Positions 46,019 to 57,681 of a stretch of 64,000 nucleotides of DNA are shown piece by piece. Location of the stretch: the NCBI GenBank assembly GCA_025201375.1, contig JAIWZP010000007.1, positions 806,001 to 870,000 of the forward strand. Direction: 5' to 3'. The translations under genes were made by a program, and so were the position numbers. Source of the stretch: Gongronella butleri. Taxonomy: Eukaryota; Mucoromycota; Mucoromycetes; Mucorales; Cunninghamellaceae. Position 1 is the first letter of the stretch; every line of letters starts with the position of its first letter. The notes under the pieces are model-generated. The model was not told the DNA's origin, did no database searches, and worked only from the letters and a program-made list of their open reading frames with translations.

Positions 46019-48617
46019 ATGGTGTTGATCCGCACGTTCCTTTCTTTGGCTACTTTGAGCGGCATTGCTCTTGCTGCTGGTAAGCATGATTACAAGCTGA
46101 CTCCTGATCCCGAAGGCCAATACCCTCGCCTCGGTGCGTGCCCTGACAAGCATGCGTGCATCTTCCCTCCCACCGAGTAATTCAAAAAAAAAAAAAAAAA
46201 AACTGGAAAAAAAAAGAAAAAAATGACAAAAGGGAGACGCGAACCATCCGCTCATTCCACTCTTTTGTGCACAGATCGCAATTCCTTGCCGGTGGCTACT
46301 TTGATTTGCGCGTTGAGTTGCACGCTTATGACAAGAACACGGCGCACCCTGTGCCTGCGCCTTACAAGTCGTTCAAGACGCTCGTGCGCAAGGACAATGG
46401 CCCCTGGGAGGATGCCAGCCGGTACTTCCACAAGCCCACGCCCGCCTTGGAGAACTGGAACTTCAATTGGACCCAGTCGCTCGAGGCCAAGTATGCCAAG
46501 CAGCTCGAACTTGATGTCAAGCCCGTGACCGTCGCGGTCACGTCGCGTGCCTGGCGCAAGCTCCACTTTGACAAGCCCGGCACCTACTATGTCAAGGTCG
46601 AATACGGCCCCAAAAAGTCGTACACGGCGCGCTACAAGGTCGTTAAACCCAAGGCACCGCGCAAAAAGGCCAAAAACGTCATCTTGTTCATCTCTGACGG
46701 CACAAACACCGGTGCCATCACGGCCGCGCGTGCCTTGGCCCGTCAGCGTAAGCAAATGTCCTTGCAATGACGTGCGTCCAATGACTCATTTCGCCGTTTT
46801 TTCTTAAAAAAAAATCAGATACCTCGGGCAAGTACCACGATCTCCTCTCGTTTGAGCACTTTGATGAGCTTGGCCACGTGATCACCAACTCAGTCGACAG
46901 CTTGCTCACGGATTCCGCCAACAGTGCGGCCGCTTATGCCTCTGGCCACAAGAGCTCGCCCGCCGCCCTGAACGTGTACGCCGATTCGTCCGCCGATCCT
47001 TTGGACGATCCCAAGGTGGAAACAATCACCGAATTGATCCGCCGCCGCCAGCCTGGCAAAGGTAAAAAACAAAAAAAAAAGGGGGCTGGGTATACCCTGA
47101 AAATCACGATTTTACTAATTTTTACTGTTTTTGCTTATTTTTGCCATTTACAGCCATTGGCATCGTGTCAACCGCATACATCCAAGATGCCACGCCTGCG
47201 GCCTTTTACTCGCACACGCGCCAGCGCGGCGTGTCTAGCGAAATCACGCGCCAATTCCTGCACGGTGTGCCTGGTTGGACCGCGCCTGGTAACACATAAT
47301 AGAAAGAATGGTTTATTTCGCGCATCTGCTCATTCCCCCTCCCCCTTGTTCTAGTTGTGCCCGATGTTTTCCTTGGCGGTGGTGCCGAGTACTTTAGCGG
47401 CGCCAAGGCTCTCAATGGCACTGATTTCTACAAGCAGATCACCAAGGCCGGCTACAAGTCTGTCTTTAACAAGAAGGATCTTAAGAAATACAAGGACGAC
47501 GAGAAGCTCTTCGGTGTCTTCCGCCAAGGCAATTTGGATGTGTACGTCCGAGCCATTTGTTCATTTTTTAGCGATTTTTTTTTGCATCATTGCTCATTTT
47601 TTCGTCTTTTGTTTTTGCAGCTGGTTTGAGCGCAACCTCTATGTCAACAACACTGTCGGCAACAAGGCCAACCCTGACAACAATGGCACCAAGGATGCGC
47701 TTGGTTCGGACCAGCCTGGCTTGCAAGACATGACCATCAAGGCCCTTGAGGTGCTCAAGAAACGTGGTGGCAAAAAGGGCTTCTTCTTGATGAGCGAAGC
47801 CGCTTCTGTCGACAAGCAGGTGAGTAAAATGGCATAAAACGACGCGTCATTGCCAGATTGGCTGGTTTTTTTTACGCATTTTTTATTTTTTTTTTACCTA
47901 GTTCCACACGTTTGACTACTCGCGTGCGCTTGCTGACTTGATTGAATTGGACGTGACGGTCAAGAAGACAGTCGAGTGGCTCAAGGCCAACGGCGAATAC
48001 GAAGACACGCTGATTCTCGTGACGGCGGACCACAGTCACTCGTTTGACGTGTACGGCAGCGTGGACTCGCAATATATGCTCAATGCCAAGAACGAGAACG
48101 ACCGCATCAGCTCCATTGGCGTGTACGAGAACGCCGGCTTCCCTGGCTACGTCGACGAGGACGGCGATGGCTTCCCCGACAACTGGCGCCCCAATGTCGG
48201 TCTCACGTTTGGCACCAACAATGGCCCCGCTCACTACGAGGCCTGGCAGGTGTCGACCAGCGGCCCTCGCTACCCCTCCACCACCAATGACCATGGTGTC
48301 GTCGTGCCCAATCCCAAGGACATGTCTGGAAACTTTGAGCACGGCCTCCTTATCAACAACAACTTGCCCCACGGCCAAACCCAGGGCGTCCACTCCATGA
48401 GCGACGTCTTTTTGTATGCTAATGGTAATGTCAAACATCGAAGCACACCACTCTTTTTTTTTTTTTGCGTCATCCCGTGTTGCTAACTTTTCCTTTTTTT
48501 TCCTCCTTTTTTTCGCTAGGCCCCGGTTCCGAGCTCTTCAAAAAGACGCAAGAGAACTGGGAATTGTTCTTCAAGATGGCCTCCGCCCTTGGTTTGGACG
48601 ATTCGCACCGCCACTAA
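46019..48617 (+). CDS. Secreted alkaline phosphatase
   Basis: Eight exons: 46019-46176, 46275-46747, 46819-47061, 47154-47288, 47355-47541, 47621-47819, 47902-48424 and 48520-48617, giving 671 residues. Signal peptide at residues 1-20. The enzyme hydrolyses phosphate monoesters with two zinc ions and usually magnesium. Metal and catalytic motifs of the family are present: FISDGTNTG (D193), nucleophile motif LTDSANSAAAYASGHK (S243), SEAASVDKQFH, VTADHSHS and QGVHSMSDVFLYANGPG. About 130 residues between the signal peptide and the catalytic domain (VELHAYDKNTAHPVP, then YYVKVEYGPK) form an extra beta-rich domain absent from the bacterial enzyme. Secretion to the cell surface or vacuole is inferred from the signal peptide; no C-terminal anchor is seen. 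Confidence 0.93.
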
Positions 48618-49199
48618 GTCCCCACTCTCAATTCTCCTTCATTTCAATGTTTTACTATTAAATTTTAATCCTGCTCCGCAAAGCCATATTTCATCGTGAC
48701 AAGCTTCACCCTGATTGCATTTTTCTAACTCAAAGGTATGACTCTGCTCATAGCAACTTTGAGCTATTTTAGCTCCTTTTGTATATTTATTTTTTGTTTT
48801 CAAGGATATCTTTTTCGATGGCAGACTTTGATGCCTCGAACTTTGTGTGGTGCCATCAATGTCCATCAGAATCAACTGGTCCCAGTATAACAATGATCAG
48901 ATTTGCTCAAACACCAGCATTCACAAATTTGCAGTGCTTTGACATTTACAAGCTTGCCCAAAGCTGCTGGAGTAAAGGTGGCAGGACTGTTGCAAAAGAT
49001 GAATTGATTCTCTATTCGTCACAGTTTTCTTCATGCAAAATCTGGTGCTTGATCTGGTGGCTCCTGAGAAAATCACAATTGGCGCATTATCACTGTTTTT
49101 CGGTTGTTTCTCGCTGAATCACAAAATGCATGCGTATTCACTCTAGTATCAATTATTCCAAAGCTTCTCGTTTGAATGAGCCCACCCCGAGGCTTTTGA
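48618..49199. other. Non-coding, leading into repeat B
   Basis: No gene seen. The 3' end of the phosphatase gene is followed by AT-rich DNA. Confidence 0.5.
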
Positions 49200-49965
49200 G
49201 TTCTCTAGATGGCGCGCAAGCATGATTTTCAAATTTCACCAATTTCCAAGAGGTACAGTCGACCATTGGAAAACGACGGATTTCAGGTCTTCAGATCGCC
49301 ACGCCGTTTAACCACATGGTTATTCACGCGTATTCGCCGATAAGAATGCAATAAAAATCAGGGGTCCATCGACTGGTTGTCGCGTAAAGCAGAAAAAGCT
49401 GTTATTTTTCATCCAAAGGTAAACTCAACAAGGATTCGTCGCAGCGCCTTGAAAGTCATTTTATCAGAAAGAGCGCGATGTGAAGCGTGTGCAGTCACTG
49501 GTGATCACTGTAAAAGATGAGTTTCCGCTGAACTAACACGTCAGAAAATTTTTGCGTACAGAGTCGATGCATGAAAAACCGCGTCAAGCGACGAGTTACA
49601 CGCGTCTGTCCCCAATCAAAGCTGTGCGCCTGGGGCGCCTCTTGCTAGTAGACGCGTCAGTACGGCTCTATGAACGGGTTCTTCCCGTGCAATTCGCGGT
49701 TGAAATTTTATTTGATTTTGCTCATTGCTCGCCAACAAGCAAATTGATCACACTATTTTTTTTACGTTTTTCGTTGTTTTCACCATGCGATGTATCTTGT
49801 GTGCAAATTTGGTGCCATTTCGCGAACCCAGGTTTTTGATTTCTCCTCGGGCGCTCAAATCAGCTTGTTATTGGTTTTGCGAGTAGCGCGCCCTTAATGC
49901 CAGCGACAGCTGCAACCTGAGCTCAACTCGGTTTTTCTATCTCACCGTTTCACGCTTGGGCACAT
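49200..49965 (+). repeat. Dispersed repeat B, copy 2
   Basis: The longest copy of the family. It aligns with 41,990-42,700 over most of its length and with 14,475-14,716 at its 3' end. The 3' half reads through TTGTGTGCAAATTTGGTGCC and GAGTAGCGCGCCC without the TACAGTA and TACTGTA motifs found in copy 3. Confidence 0.65.
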
Positions 49966-50959
49966 TTCATACTTTCACAATGCCTGGTTGTCGGGAAAAA
50001 GACGATTTGCTTCAAAAAGTTTATCATGCATGTAGCTCCCCCCTTCAATATAATCAAGCTAGTTTCCAATTTTGCACAGGAGCATATCGACATAAAAGAA
50101 TCAATTAGATCACCTTTTCAACGTGAATCTGCTACTGTAGTGCGACCTTGCAATGACATTCAAACCATGTTTAAATACGTTTTTGGCGGCCGGCTCATCG
50201 AGATCGTAATAATATGGTCTCAATAACCAGAGCTCATTTTCATTGCCTGGTCTCGAGGATTCATTAAAAAATTAGCACAATTTAATTGGGTGGGTCCTCA
50301 TCCTTTAAAATCAAAACGCAATTTGATATAACTAATATTTTCCTCACAATTTTTTCAATGACACACATTGAGATCTCAAAAATTGGGCTAACGCATCTAA
50401 CATCCAAGAGGGATAAGTAGCCAAACTTGAGAGATCTTGGGTCATTGCAAGCTCCAAACTCGTTAAATTTTGTCTTTTTTTGATTTTTTAGTGATTTGAT
50501 CCGGATGCCTTGAGTCGACACGCGCCAAAATAAGTGCAAATCCCATGAACTTACAATTATTTTGTGCATGTCGTATTACAAGTATTTTAATACGGGTTTG
50601 GCCTACTTTAATTATACGCCTCTATTTAAACCCCAATTCTTGATTGGCCAAGATGCAAAGAAGCTAGGAGAAGGAGGGGAAAGGGAACAGAGTGTACGCT
50701 ACAGCTTTGATTTTTCAGTTGCAAACCTGTGTTGACGTTCTGCCGCAGGGCTGCCATTTTCTATTTGCGTACGTACCTGAAGCTTACTTTTATATACGAG
50801 CATGTGCACTTTTGACTCTCGATAAATTGCGGCAGGCCACTCAGCCCTCTGTGGTACACGGTTCTGTGCCACATTTCTATCTGATTCGGAAAGTGTCCTG
50901 CCATTTTAACAACTTCACTTTTTTTTTTTTGTTTTCTTCTTTTTCTTCTTTTCCATGCT
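49966..50959. other. Intergenic region, no gene seen
   Basis: AT-rich DNA, then the promoter and poly(T) leader of the F-box gene. Confidence 0.5.
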
Positions 50960-53135
50960 ATGAAAATCTATCGCCAAGACTCTTCCGACAGTGTTTGTTT
51001 ACCTCCCGAGGTGGCGCTGCGTGTCTTTGCCCGATTGCGCCGCTGTGATCTGCGCAAGGTGAGGCGCTGTTGTCGACAATGGCATGATATGGTGGACGAG
51101 TTCCTTTTTGACAAATTGGTGCTGGATGATCGCAGTGATGACCCTCTCAATGACCTCGGCGACGACGAACCCCAGTACGACAACGACCATCCGCTCGCCA
51201 GTCTCTATTCTTGGGACAAATTCTTCCATCAACGGGCGCGTCTGGTCGAACTGGCGTACAATGACGATACCGATGATGAAGATGAGGCATGTGGCACTGA
51301 CGAAGAAGATGCAATGACGCAAAACAAGGTGCAAAAAGCATTTTATGACCTTTGGATAGCGCCAAAGCGCGCAATTGCACGACAACGACGCGATCAATTG
51401 CTGCCCCTCGTGCGCGCCATTGAACTCCGCACGCGCCAATTACGCGTCGACGACATATTAAGGCTTGTCCAGCTTTGCCCCAATATTACGAGCATGACGA
51501 TGCACGAGAGTGTTTGGTATGAAGTAACAATGTGCTTGTAGATGAAGATTTGCAGCCAATTGCCTATTGACCAAGGTTTTGCGCAGTCGCACCATGGATG
51601 GCATCTTGAATTTTCGCCTCTTTGCTACGTTGCAGCCCATTTTCGAGGCCCGGCGCCTCAAAAGATTTGATTTTGAAGGCGACTTGCCCATGTCCGTGCT
51701 ACTTGATTCCATTTTGCCATCTTTGACCACTCTGCGCGAGCTCCCTCTTGACTGCGTGTCCACATCGACCAAGGTGCACAGCATGCGCCAAGCTCTATTT
51801 GATTTGGATGAAATGGTCGAGATCCAGCGTCATTGTCCTGCATTGGAGTCGCTTTCGTTCACACAGCCGGACCGATCCACGATTGCGTCGCCTTTCCCAG
51901 ATGAACAGCACCGGCCAGGCAACCACCCCACTTGTATGACTTGCACAGATCCCTGGAACTCGCTCAAAACACTGAAAATACGCTTGGGCGACCAGATGCA
52001 GGCATCGCAATGGCCAATTTGCATTGCTTTCCTCTGCTGCAAGTGTCCGCGTCTTAAGCAGTTGACCATTGGCACCTCGGATCAGTTCCGCAGCTATGAC
52101 ACAGCTGGGTCGCCGGGGGAGCTTAGCACGGCAAATGCCAGCAGCATTGAAAAATGGGGATCTTTGTTGGATCCTTCGTTGGATACGTACTTGCCAGCCC
52201 TAAAAGCGGTCCATCTCGAAAGCACATACACACCGGCCATCTTGGATGCTTTGCATTTCTTTACAAGCAGCCAAGCAACTGACGTGGCGCGCATCTCGCC
52301 GCTAGAGATTCTCTCCATGAGCGCAAGTCCCGGCAATTCCCATGATGTGCCCCTTCTTGGCACGCTAGCCAAGTTTCCGCGCTTGCAATCGCTGACCATT
52401 GGTGCCGCATTGACTGTCGCTGCGGATGACGGCGAGCTATTGGAAGATTCAGTGCCGATTTTGCCAAAATCGCATCCATTACGCGCCTTGCATCTTGGCT
52501 GCTTTGCACCCCCGTCACTTCTTATCTGCCTTTCCAAATGGTGCCCGGAAATGACCTCCATTTCGCTCACCATTATTGGCAATAGCGCGACACATCCGCA
52601 ATTTGACGCGATGTACATGCGCCAAGAGATGCCGGCGGCCATTGCACACCATCCATCAGTGCAAAAGCTCATTCAATTCGAAACGACGTACAAAGAAGGC
52701 TTTTATCGCGTGTTTTGGCTTCCTCTTCCTTTTTCAAAATGTCTGACGGCCATTCGTCTGACCATCAAACCCGCCGTCCTCTTTTACGTCCAATTGCCCG
52801 ATGTTGATAGCACCAAGGACGACCAAGATGATGCTACTGGACACAGTGCAATGCTTGTTGAACCTGAAACGCGTGCGTGGATGTTTCATTCATGGAGAGA
52901 CGCATGGAAAAGTCAAAATATCGTAGTTGCGCATGATTTGACGCGTGATGGCGCGTTTCGCGTGCTGGGCAGGCTGGCCAATGACCCGTGGGTGCGCGAA
53001 AAGCCTGCAAACGAGGAGCCAGGGTCGTGGCCCGACAAGGCATTTAAGCATGCGCGCACCATGGGCGTGGCAGCCGTGCTCGCGCCGTCTCGCCCCAAAA
53101 TCACCGTCCTCAATGGCGCCCTTGCGCCTTGGTAG
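50960..53135 (+). CDS. F-box protein with leucine-rich-like region
   Basis: Two coding blocks: 50960 to about 51,520, and about 51,556 to 53,135, together near 710 residues. The N-terminus holds an F-box (about residues 13-52: VCLPPEVALRVFARLRRCDL, then RQWHDMVDEFLFDKL), which recruits the Skp1-cullin ubiquitin ligase. An acidic loop with DDTDDEDEACGTDEED follows. The second block has irregular leucine-rich repeats (LKRFDFEGDLPMSVLLDSIL, LKTLKIRLG, LKQLTIG, LQSLTIG, LRALHLGCFAPPSL) that would bind substrates. The junction is unresolved: no GT-AG pair near 51,510-51,575 is fully convincing in phase (best GTAACA at 51,524 with AG at 51,575). A one-base frame error or weak splice site is possible. 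Confidence 0.75.
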
Positions 53136-53169
53136 CTCCTTTTTTTTCACAATTCAAAAAGTGTTTTTT

Positions 53170-53825
53170 TAAAGAGATTTTTCTGAAAGACTAAGTGGAG
53201 GTCGACCTCGATGGCGAATTTGTAGACGCGGCAGCGAGGGGAGTGGAATTGGTTGGGCATGTGGCGGTGGAGGCGCTCTGCCGCGGGCAGATTGCTGTGG
53301 GCGAGACGAAAAAGCATCGTGCGGGCGGCGGGCGGCATGGGCAGGCCCCAAAAGCGTTGCCATTGCTTGCCAAACCAAGAAAAGAAGAGGAAGGATTCGG
53401 GAATGGATGGTGGAGGTGGGCGAATGAGTTGACCGAGAACGGGAGCCGTGAGTCGACGCGCTGGAGTGAGGTCCAGGTCGAGTATGCGCATCAACTCCAT
53501 GACGCGGACATCCAAAGATCACAATTCTGGGACCATGCACGTCCATGGGATACCGGGGTCAAGGGCCAGCGCGAGAATCGACGTGTTGTCGGCATTGGAG
53601 GTCTCTGAGAGTGGGCGGAGGCAAATTCACCAAGCGACGGAGTGAATGGGAGGGTGCAGCGCCATCAAGATTGCGCCGCAACACCAAGCGGATGTGGGTG
53701 GGGTCCAGAATCACGTCGAACAAAACGCCAATTGGCACGTTTTTGTATTTTCGTGATAATCTGCCAAGTCCGCGGGGCAAAGATAAGGATGGCCAAAGTG
53801 CGGATTCAAATTCTTGCAAACACAC
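53170..53825 (-). pseudogene. Degenerate retroelement fragment (RT zinc-binding-like)
   Basis: On the minus strand, the frame near 53,515-53,210 reads QWQRFWGLPMPPAARTMLFR, then HSNLPAAERLHRHMPNQF, matching the pattern of the zinc-binding region that follows reverse transcriptase in non-LTR elements (F-W-x-L-x-x-P...LLH-x-x-LP...L-x...P...C...C). Only part of the cysteine pattern remains. Upstream, an in-frame stop near 53,519 and a frame shift separate it from a related frame (to 53,825) containing VPIGVLFDVILDPTHIRLVL. It has no intact start or promoter. I read it as a decayed retrotransposon tail; a decayed host gene is less likely. Confidence 0.45.
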
Positions 53826-54449
53826 AATTCATCTCTGTAGTCGGTGTATGACATCTGTTTTTCGATACATATACGTCAGTGCTGAGTTGTCCGTGTACAA
53901 AATGAACGGTTTGTGAGTGAGTGACACGAGCGACCAGCGTCATACGCGTTCAAAAGGGACGCGTCGCGTGCTCATCCAACAGGTTGTCGATCCATCGGGC
54001 TTGGAGAGTTTGTGATTGGAGCGAGAGGAGCAGGGCACAAACAAAGAACACAAGGCCAGAAATTTTTAACCGCAGGCACTATTATAAAAATTCCTGCGCA
54101 ATATAAAGAAAAGAAAATTAACCAAATAAAGGAAAAGATCTTAATGGGAGCGTTCACAGATGAATGCTCGGGCTGCCGTCTGCGCCATACCAGCGAGACC
54201 GTCAACTTTATAAGGGACATCTTTGAAAATATTATGATATTCCAATGGGCGCGCCAGATGGTGGGGCATTTTTAACATAGGGAGATTCGCGTGTGCCAGA
54301 TGGAAAAAGGCGGTGCAGCACGGATGGATCGCGATTTTCGGCTGGCAAAGACCAAAAAAAAAAAAAAAAAAAAAAAAAAAAGTGAGAGAGAGAGATTGAA
54401 AAGCCGCTTGCCTTTTGACTTGCATTTTCCGCTCTTGTTCTTCCCCGTC
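53826..54449. other. Intergenic region before prefoldin
   Basis: No gene seen. An A-run at about 54,356-54,380 lies just upstream of the prefoldin start. Confidence 0.5.
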
Positions 54450-55075
54450 ATGTCACTGCAAGTCATCGAAGCCAAGCTAGAGGCCGAGTCCAAGGCGTAT
54501 CAACAGCTGCACAAAGGTACCTAAAGGCGAAAAAAAGAGAATTTTCGTTTCTCACACCCCTTGCACTATTTAGATCTCACCAAAGCCATCGAGTCGCGAC
54601 AGCGCCTGGATTCGCAGCAGCAAGAAAATGAGCAGGTCAACAAGGTACGCGTCCATCTCGCCTCATTTGTGCACAATTGCTCACTCATTTTTGTAGGAAT
54701 TCGAGCAATTGGACGACGAGGCCAATATTTACAAGCTGATCGGCCCTGTGCTTGTCAAGCAAGACCGCTCGGAAGCCAAGGGCAACGTCAAGAACCGCTT
54801 GGAGCTCATTGGCAGCGAAATGTAAGCAAATGATTTCGACTTTTTACCATTTCTCATCCTTTTTTTTTTTCTTTCGATGTTTTTTCTGTAGCAAGCGCGT
54901 CGAGACGCAAATCAAGGAAATCTCTGAAAAGGTGGATGGCAAAAAGACCGAGGTAAGCGCATCGATGACCCTACTCCCAAAGAAAAGAGGTGATTGACAG
55001 GTTCCTTTTTTTTTTGGCTTTTAGATTGCGCAATTGCAGATGCAATACCAACAGCTTCGCACGCAAGCCGCCTAG
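54450..55075 (+). CDS. Prefoldin subunit 6
   Basis: Five exons: 54450-54516, 54574-54644, 54697-54821, 54892-54952 and 55025-55075, giving 124 residues, normal for this beta-type subunit (yeast Yke2). Prefoldin is a cytosolic hexamer that passes unfolded actin and tubulin to the CCT chaperonin. The N-terminal coiled coil (LEAESKAYQQLHKDLTKAIE) and C-terminal coiled coil (KRVETQIKEISEKVDGKKTE) flank the two-hairpin core containing EFEQLDDEANIYKLIGPVLV. All junctions are in phase with consensus donors and acceptors. The gene converges on coilin, and the two stop codons are only about 60 bp apart. Confidence 0.95.
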
Positions 55076-55135
55076 TCACTTCAATGCCCCTCACTCGTCA
55101 ATTGCATTCATCATCCAGCCACGAATAAAACTGAT

Positions 55136-56648
55136 TCAATTTATTTTTCGCGTGTCGAAAATGTCATTTCGATCAATAACCAGGAAATCGTCGTGATCCT
55201 CCGCCTCATTTTCGTCAGTAGGCAGATCAAATTTGCCATTATTGCCACGTGCTTGAGTCGCCCGGTCCATTGAGCGCAAGGAGATGGTGCTGCCATCGAC
55301 GGCCACCACCGTGACGCGCTACGAAACAGAAAAAAATTGAGAAAAAAAATTATGAGCGTGCCCATTGACGCGTCTGTATCGCGCCTCGACCGTGTTTTTT
55401 TTTTTTTTTACCTTCCAATCCGACATTTCAGGGGTGTACGATTCTGACATTTCGAGCGTCTAGTAGATTCAATGGGGTTTGAGTGAATCTTTGCTCTTTT
55501 CTTTTTTTTTCTTTTTTTTTACTTTGATTGCCAAAAGATCGCCAATGTTGAGAGGCTTGTCAGGCGCCACCAAGGGGTATTGATCATAGTTGGGCGTGTC
55601 TGGGAGAGTGTCTTCAGAGGCATAGATCAAGGGCTCCACCAATTGGGCAGGGTATTGGCGTCGCGGTGGATCATTGGGGAGCAAGCGTCGGCCCTTGCCG
55701 CCGTGATTGGTGTGTGTGATGAATGCGGCGCCCAGCGTGTTTGCCTTGTCGACCCACTGGTCATTGGCATCATCATCCATCATCACGGCGCTGTCATTGC
55801 TGCTGTTTGGCGATTCTTGTTCATCGTCACCAGCCTCAGCCTGGTCATCGCCCTCAAAGTGCACGTGTTCCCGTGTCTGCATCTCCTTCATGAATTGCTT
55901 CTTTTTGTTCTTGTTTTCCGCGAGTAGATGTGTCATCATAGCCGGCTGCGTGTCGACGGGCGCCTTGCTGCTGCGTGACTCAGGCTGCGACGCGTCTTCC
56001 TCAATTTCATCGGCAAGCCGTTTCTTTCCTCTGCTTTTTCGCTTCTTTCGCGCCGGTGCCTCGGTCTCGGTGGCGCTGGGGAGGGCAGCCTTAGCTGGCG
56101 CGGAGGTAGTAGGCAGGTTTTCGACGCTGCTGTCGGACGCGGGTGTACTTTCAGGCATGTTTTGCGACGGCGCGCCTGCCAAATTCACCTTGTTGCGCTC
56201 CAATATACGACGTCTTCGATTGCGTTTTTGCGTTTTGGTCAGTTTGGCGTCGTTGCTCGGTGTTTCGGCCTCGTTGACGCGTTCTGTAGCCGTGGGCGAT
56301 CGCTGAATCGTGCTCGTGATGCTAAAAGAGAGCCGGGAGAGTGAGCAAGCTACCCGATCGTGCCAACAAACTCGTGCAGCGGACGCGCACGCACTCTCTC
56401 GCACCAAATACACGCGTTTCTTACGTAATTGTATCGCCATCGCGCACGAGACCTTGAACTTGACTTGAAGGAAGCAGCTGGAAGCCGTCCATAGATACAG
56501 TGAGCGTCTGGCGTTCGCCAGTAAGCGCCACTGCCGCTTTTACGTCGTCTTTCAGCCGATCAACAGTGTACGACGCGTCCAAGTAAGGGACAACGTGCCA
56601 AAAGTCGTGTGAAGACTGTGGTGTACGGTAGCTGACCTTGATACGCAT
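55136..56648 (-). CDS. Coilin (Cajal body scaffold)
   Basis: Four exons: 56648-56425, 56321-55523, 55459-55412 and 55318-55136, giving 417 residues. Coilin organises Cajal bodies, where spliceosomal snRNPs mature. The N-terminal ubiquitin-like self-association domain is seen at residues 1-75 (MRIKVSYRTP, FWHVVPYLDASYTVDRLKDD, GFQLLPSSQVQGLVRDGDTI). Basic nuclear-type clusters follow (KTQKRNRRRRILERNK, ARKKRKSRGKKR), then an acidic linker. At the C-terminus, NIGDLLAIK, TLEMSESYTPEMSDWK and RVTVVAVDGSTISLRS form the atypical coilin Tudor domain. Domain order and the characteristic S-D-W/Y-K motif make the call firm even though overall conservation is low. Confidence 0.88.
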
Positions 56649-57388
56649 GAGCCAAAAAAAAAAAAAAAAATCAAGTTGGAAAGAAAGACAACACAATGCC
56701 CGCCTGCGGAGCTTGCTTCTTTTTTTTTTGACGCACGCCGTCACGCCAGCCGCATCCAGGCACGCCATTATATCATAGAAAGAACGCATGGCTTCGCTAC
56801 AATTTTGCTGCCTGCTTGCTGATGCTGTGAATAAAGGCTACGTAAAAACAGGCAAATTCCATCATTTTTGAATGTACAACAGTACATATGATATCATAAT
56901 TTTATACTGTTTGCAGTATTACAGTATGAGATACAGTTCTACATACTGAATATCAATTCTGCTTGCCTGCCCAAATTCACAATTTGAGCTTCTGCAAGAG
57001 CCAAAAAAAATCAGTCAGTACGTATCTTGGCAAGTGCTCAAGAAAAAAATGCGCAAAAGTACAAATTTCATCTGTTTTGTATGATTGTATTTTTTACCGT
57101 ACGGTACATTCAAAAATGAAGCTTTACACTCAAAAATGAAGCATTTGATCCCTCCGTGTTTTGATCTCAGTGGATATGATACTGTAAAAACTGACGCGTA
57201 TGATACTGTACTCTCATTTCAATGCCTGAAGCCCTGAACCCTGAAGCATCGCGCTATGATACTGTACGGCACATACAGTAAGTTCACTGCACAAAAACGC
57301 TCACATTTACATTTCAAAAATAATATAACCCCCAGAAACCAGAGCCCACCAGCAGAGCTCAGATCGAGGAGGCCCAGACCCCAGAGCG
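56649..57388. other. Non-coding flank with TACTGTA-type motifs
   Basis: Coilin promoter, then AT-rich DNA with many TATGATACTGTA-type motifs (for example 57,174-57,215 and 57,254-57,266). It ends in the left target duplication CCAGAGCG at 57,381-57,388. Confidence 0.6.
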
Positions 57389-57405
57389 TAGGGATGACTA
57401 TCGAG
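57389..57405 (+). repeat. hAT left terminal inverted repeat
   Basis: TAGGGATGACTATCGAG; pairs with 62,794-62,810 with two mismatches (positions 6 and 9). Preceded directly by the target duplication CCAGAGCG. Confidence 0.88.
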
Positions 57406-57662
57406 CGAGCGAGACGAGAATCACCCTATCTCGATCTCGATTGATAATTTCTGTGACATCTCGATCTCGATTGGTCTCGAGAACTATCGAGATCGAGCGA
57501 GATCGAGATTTATCGAGAATAAAAAGATCTTCGGGTGAAGTGGTTTCGAGATCAATCGAGATATTTCGAGAATCAAGCTTTTTTTATCGAGATCAATCGA
57601 GATCAATCGAGCGAGCGAGATCAATCGAGCGATCGAGACGTCGCGCTCAAGATGACGTTATC
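57406..57662 (+). repeat. Left subterminal ATCGAG array
   Basis: About 250 bp built from variants of ATCGAG, GAGCGAGA and ATCAATCGAGCG in both orientations. hAT transposases usually bind short repeated motifs close to the ends, so this is probably the left binding region. Confidence 0.7.
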
Positions 57663-57681
57663 GAGATGGCAAAAAAATGGT

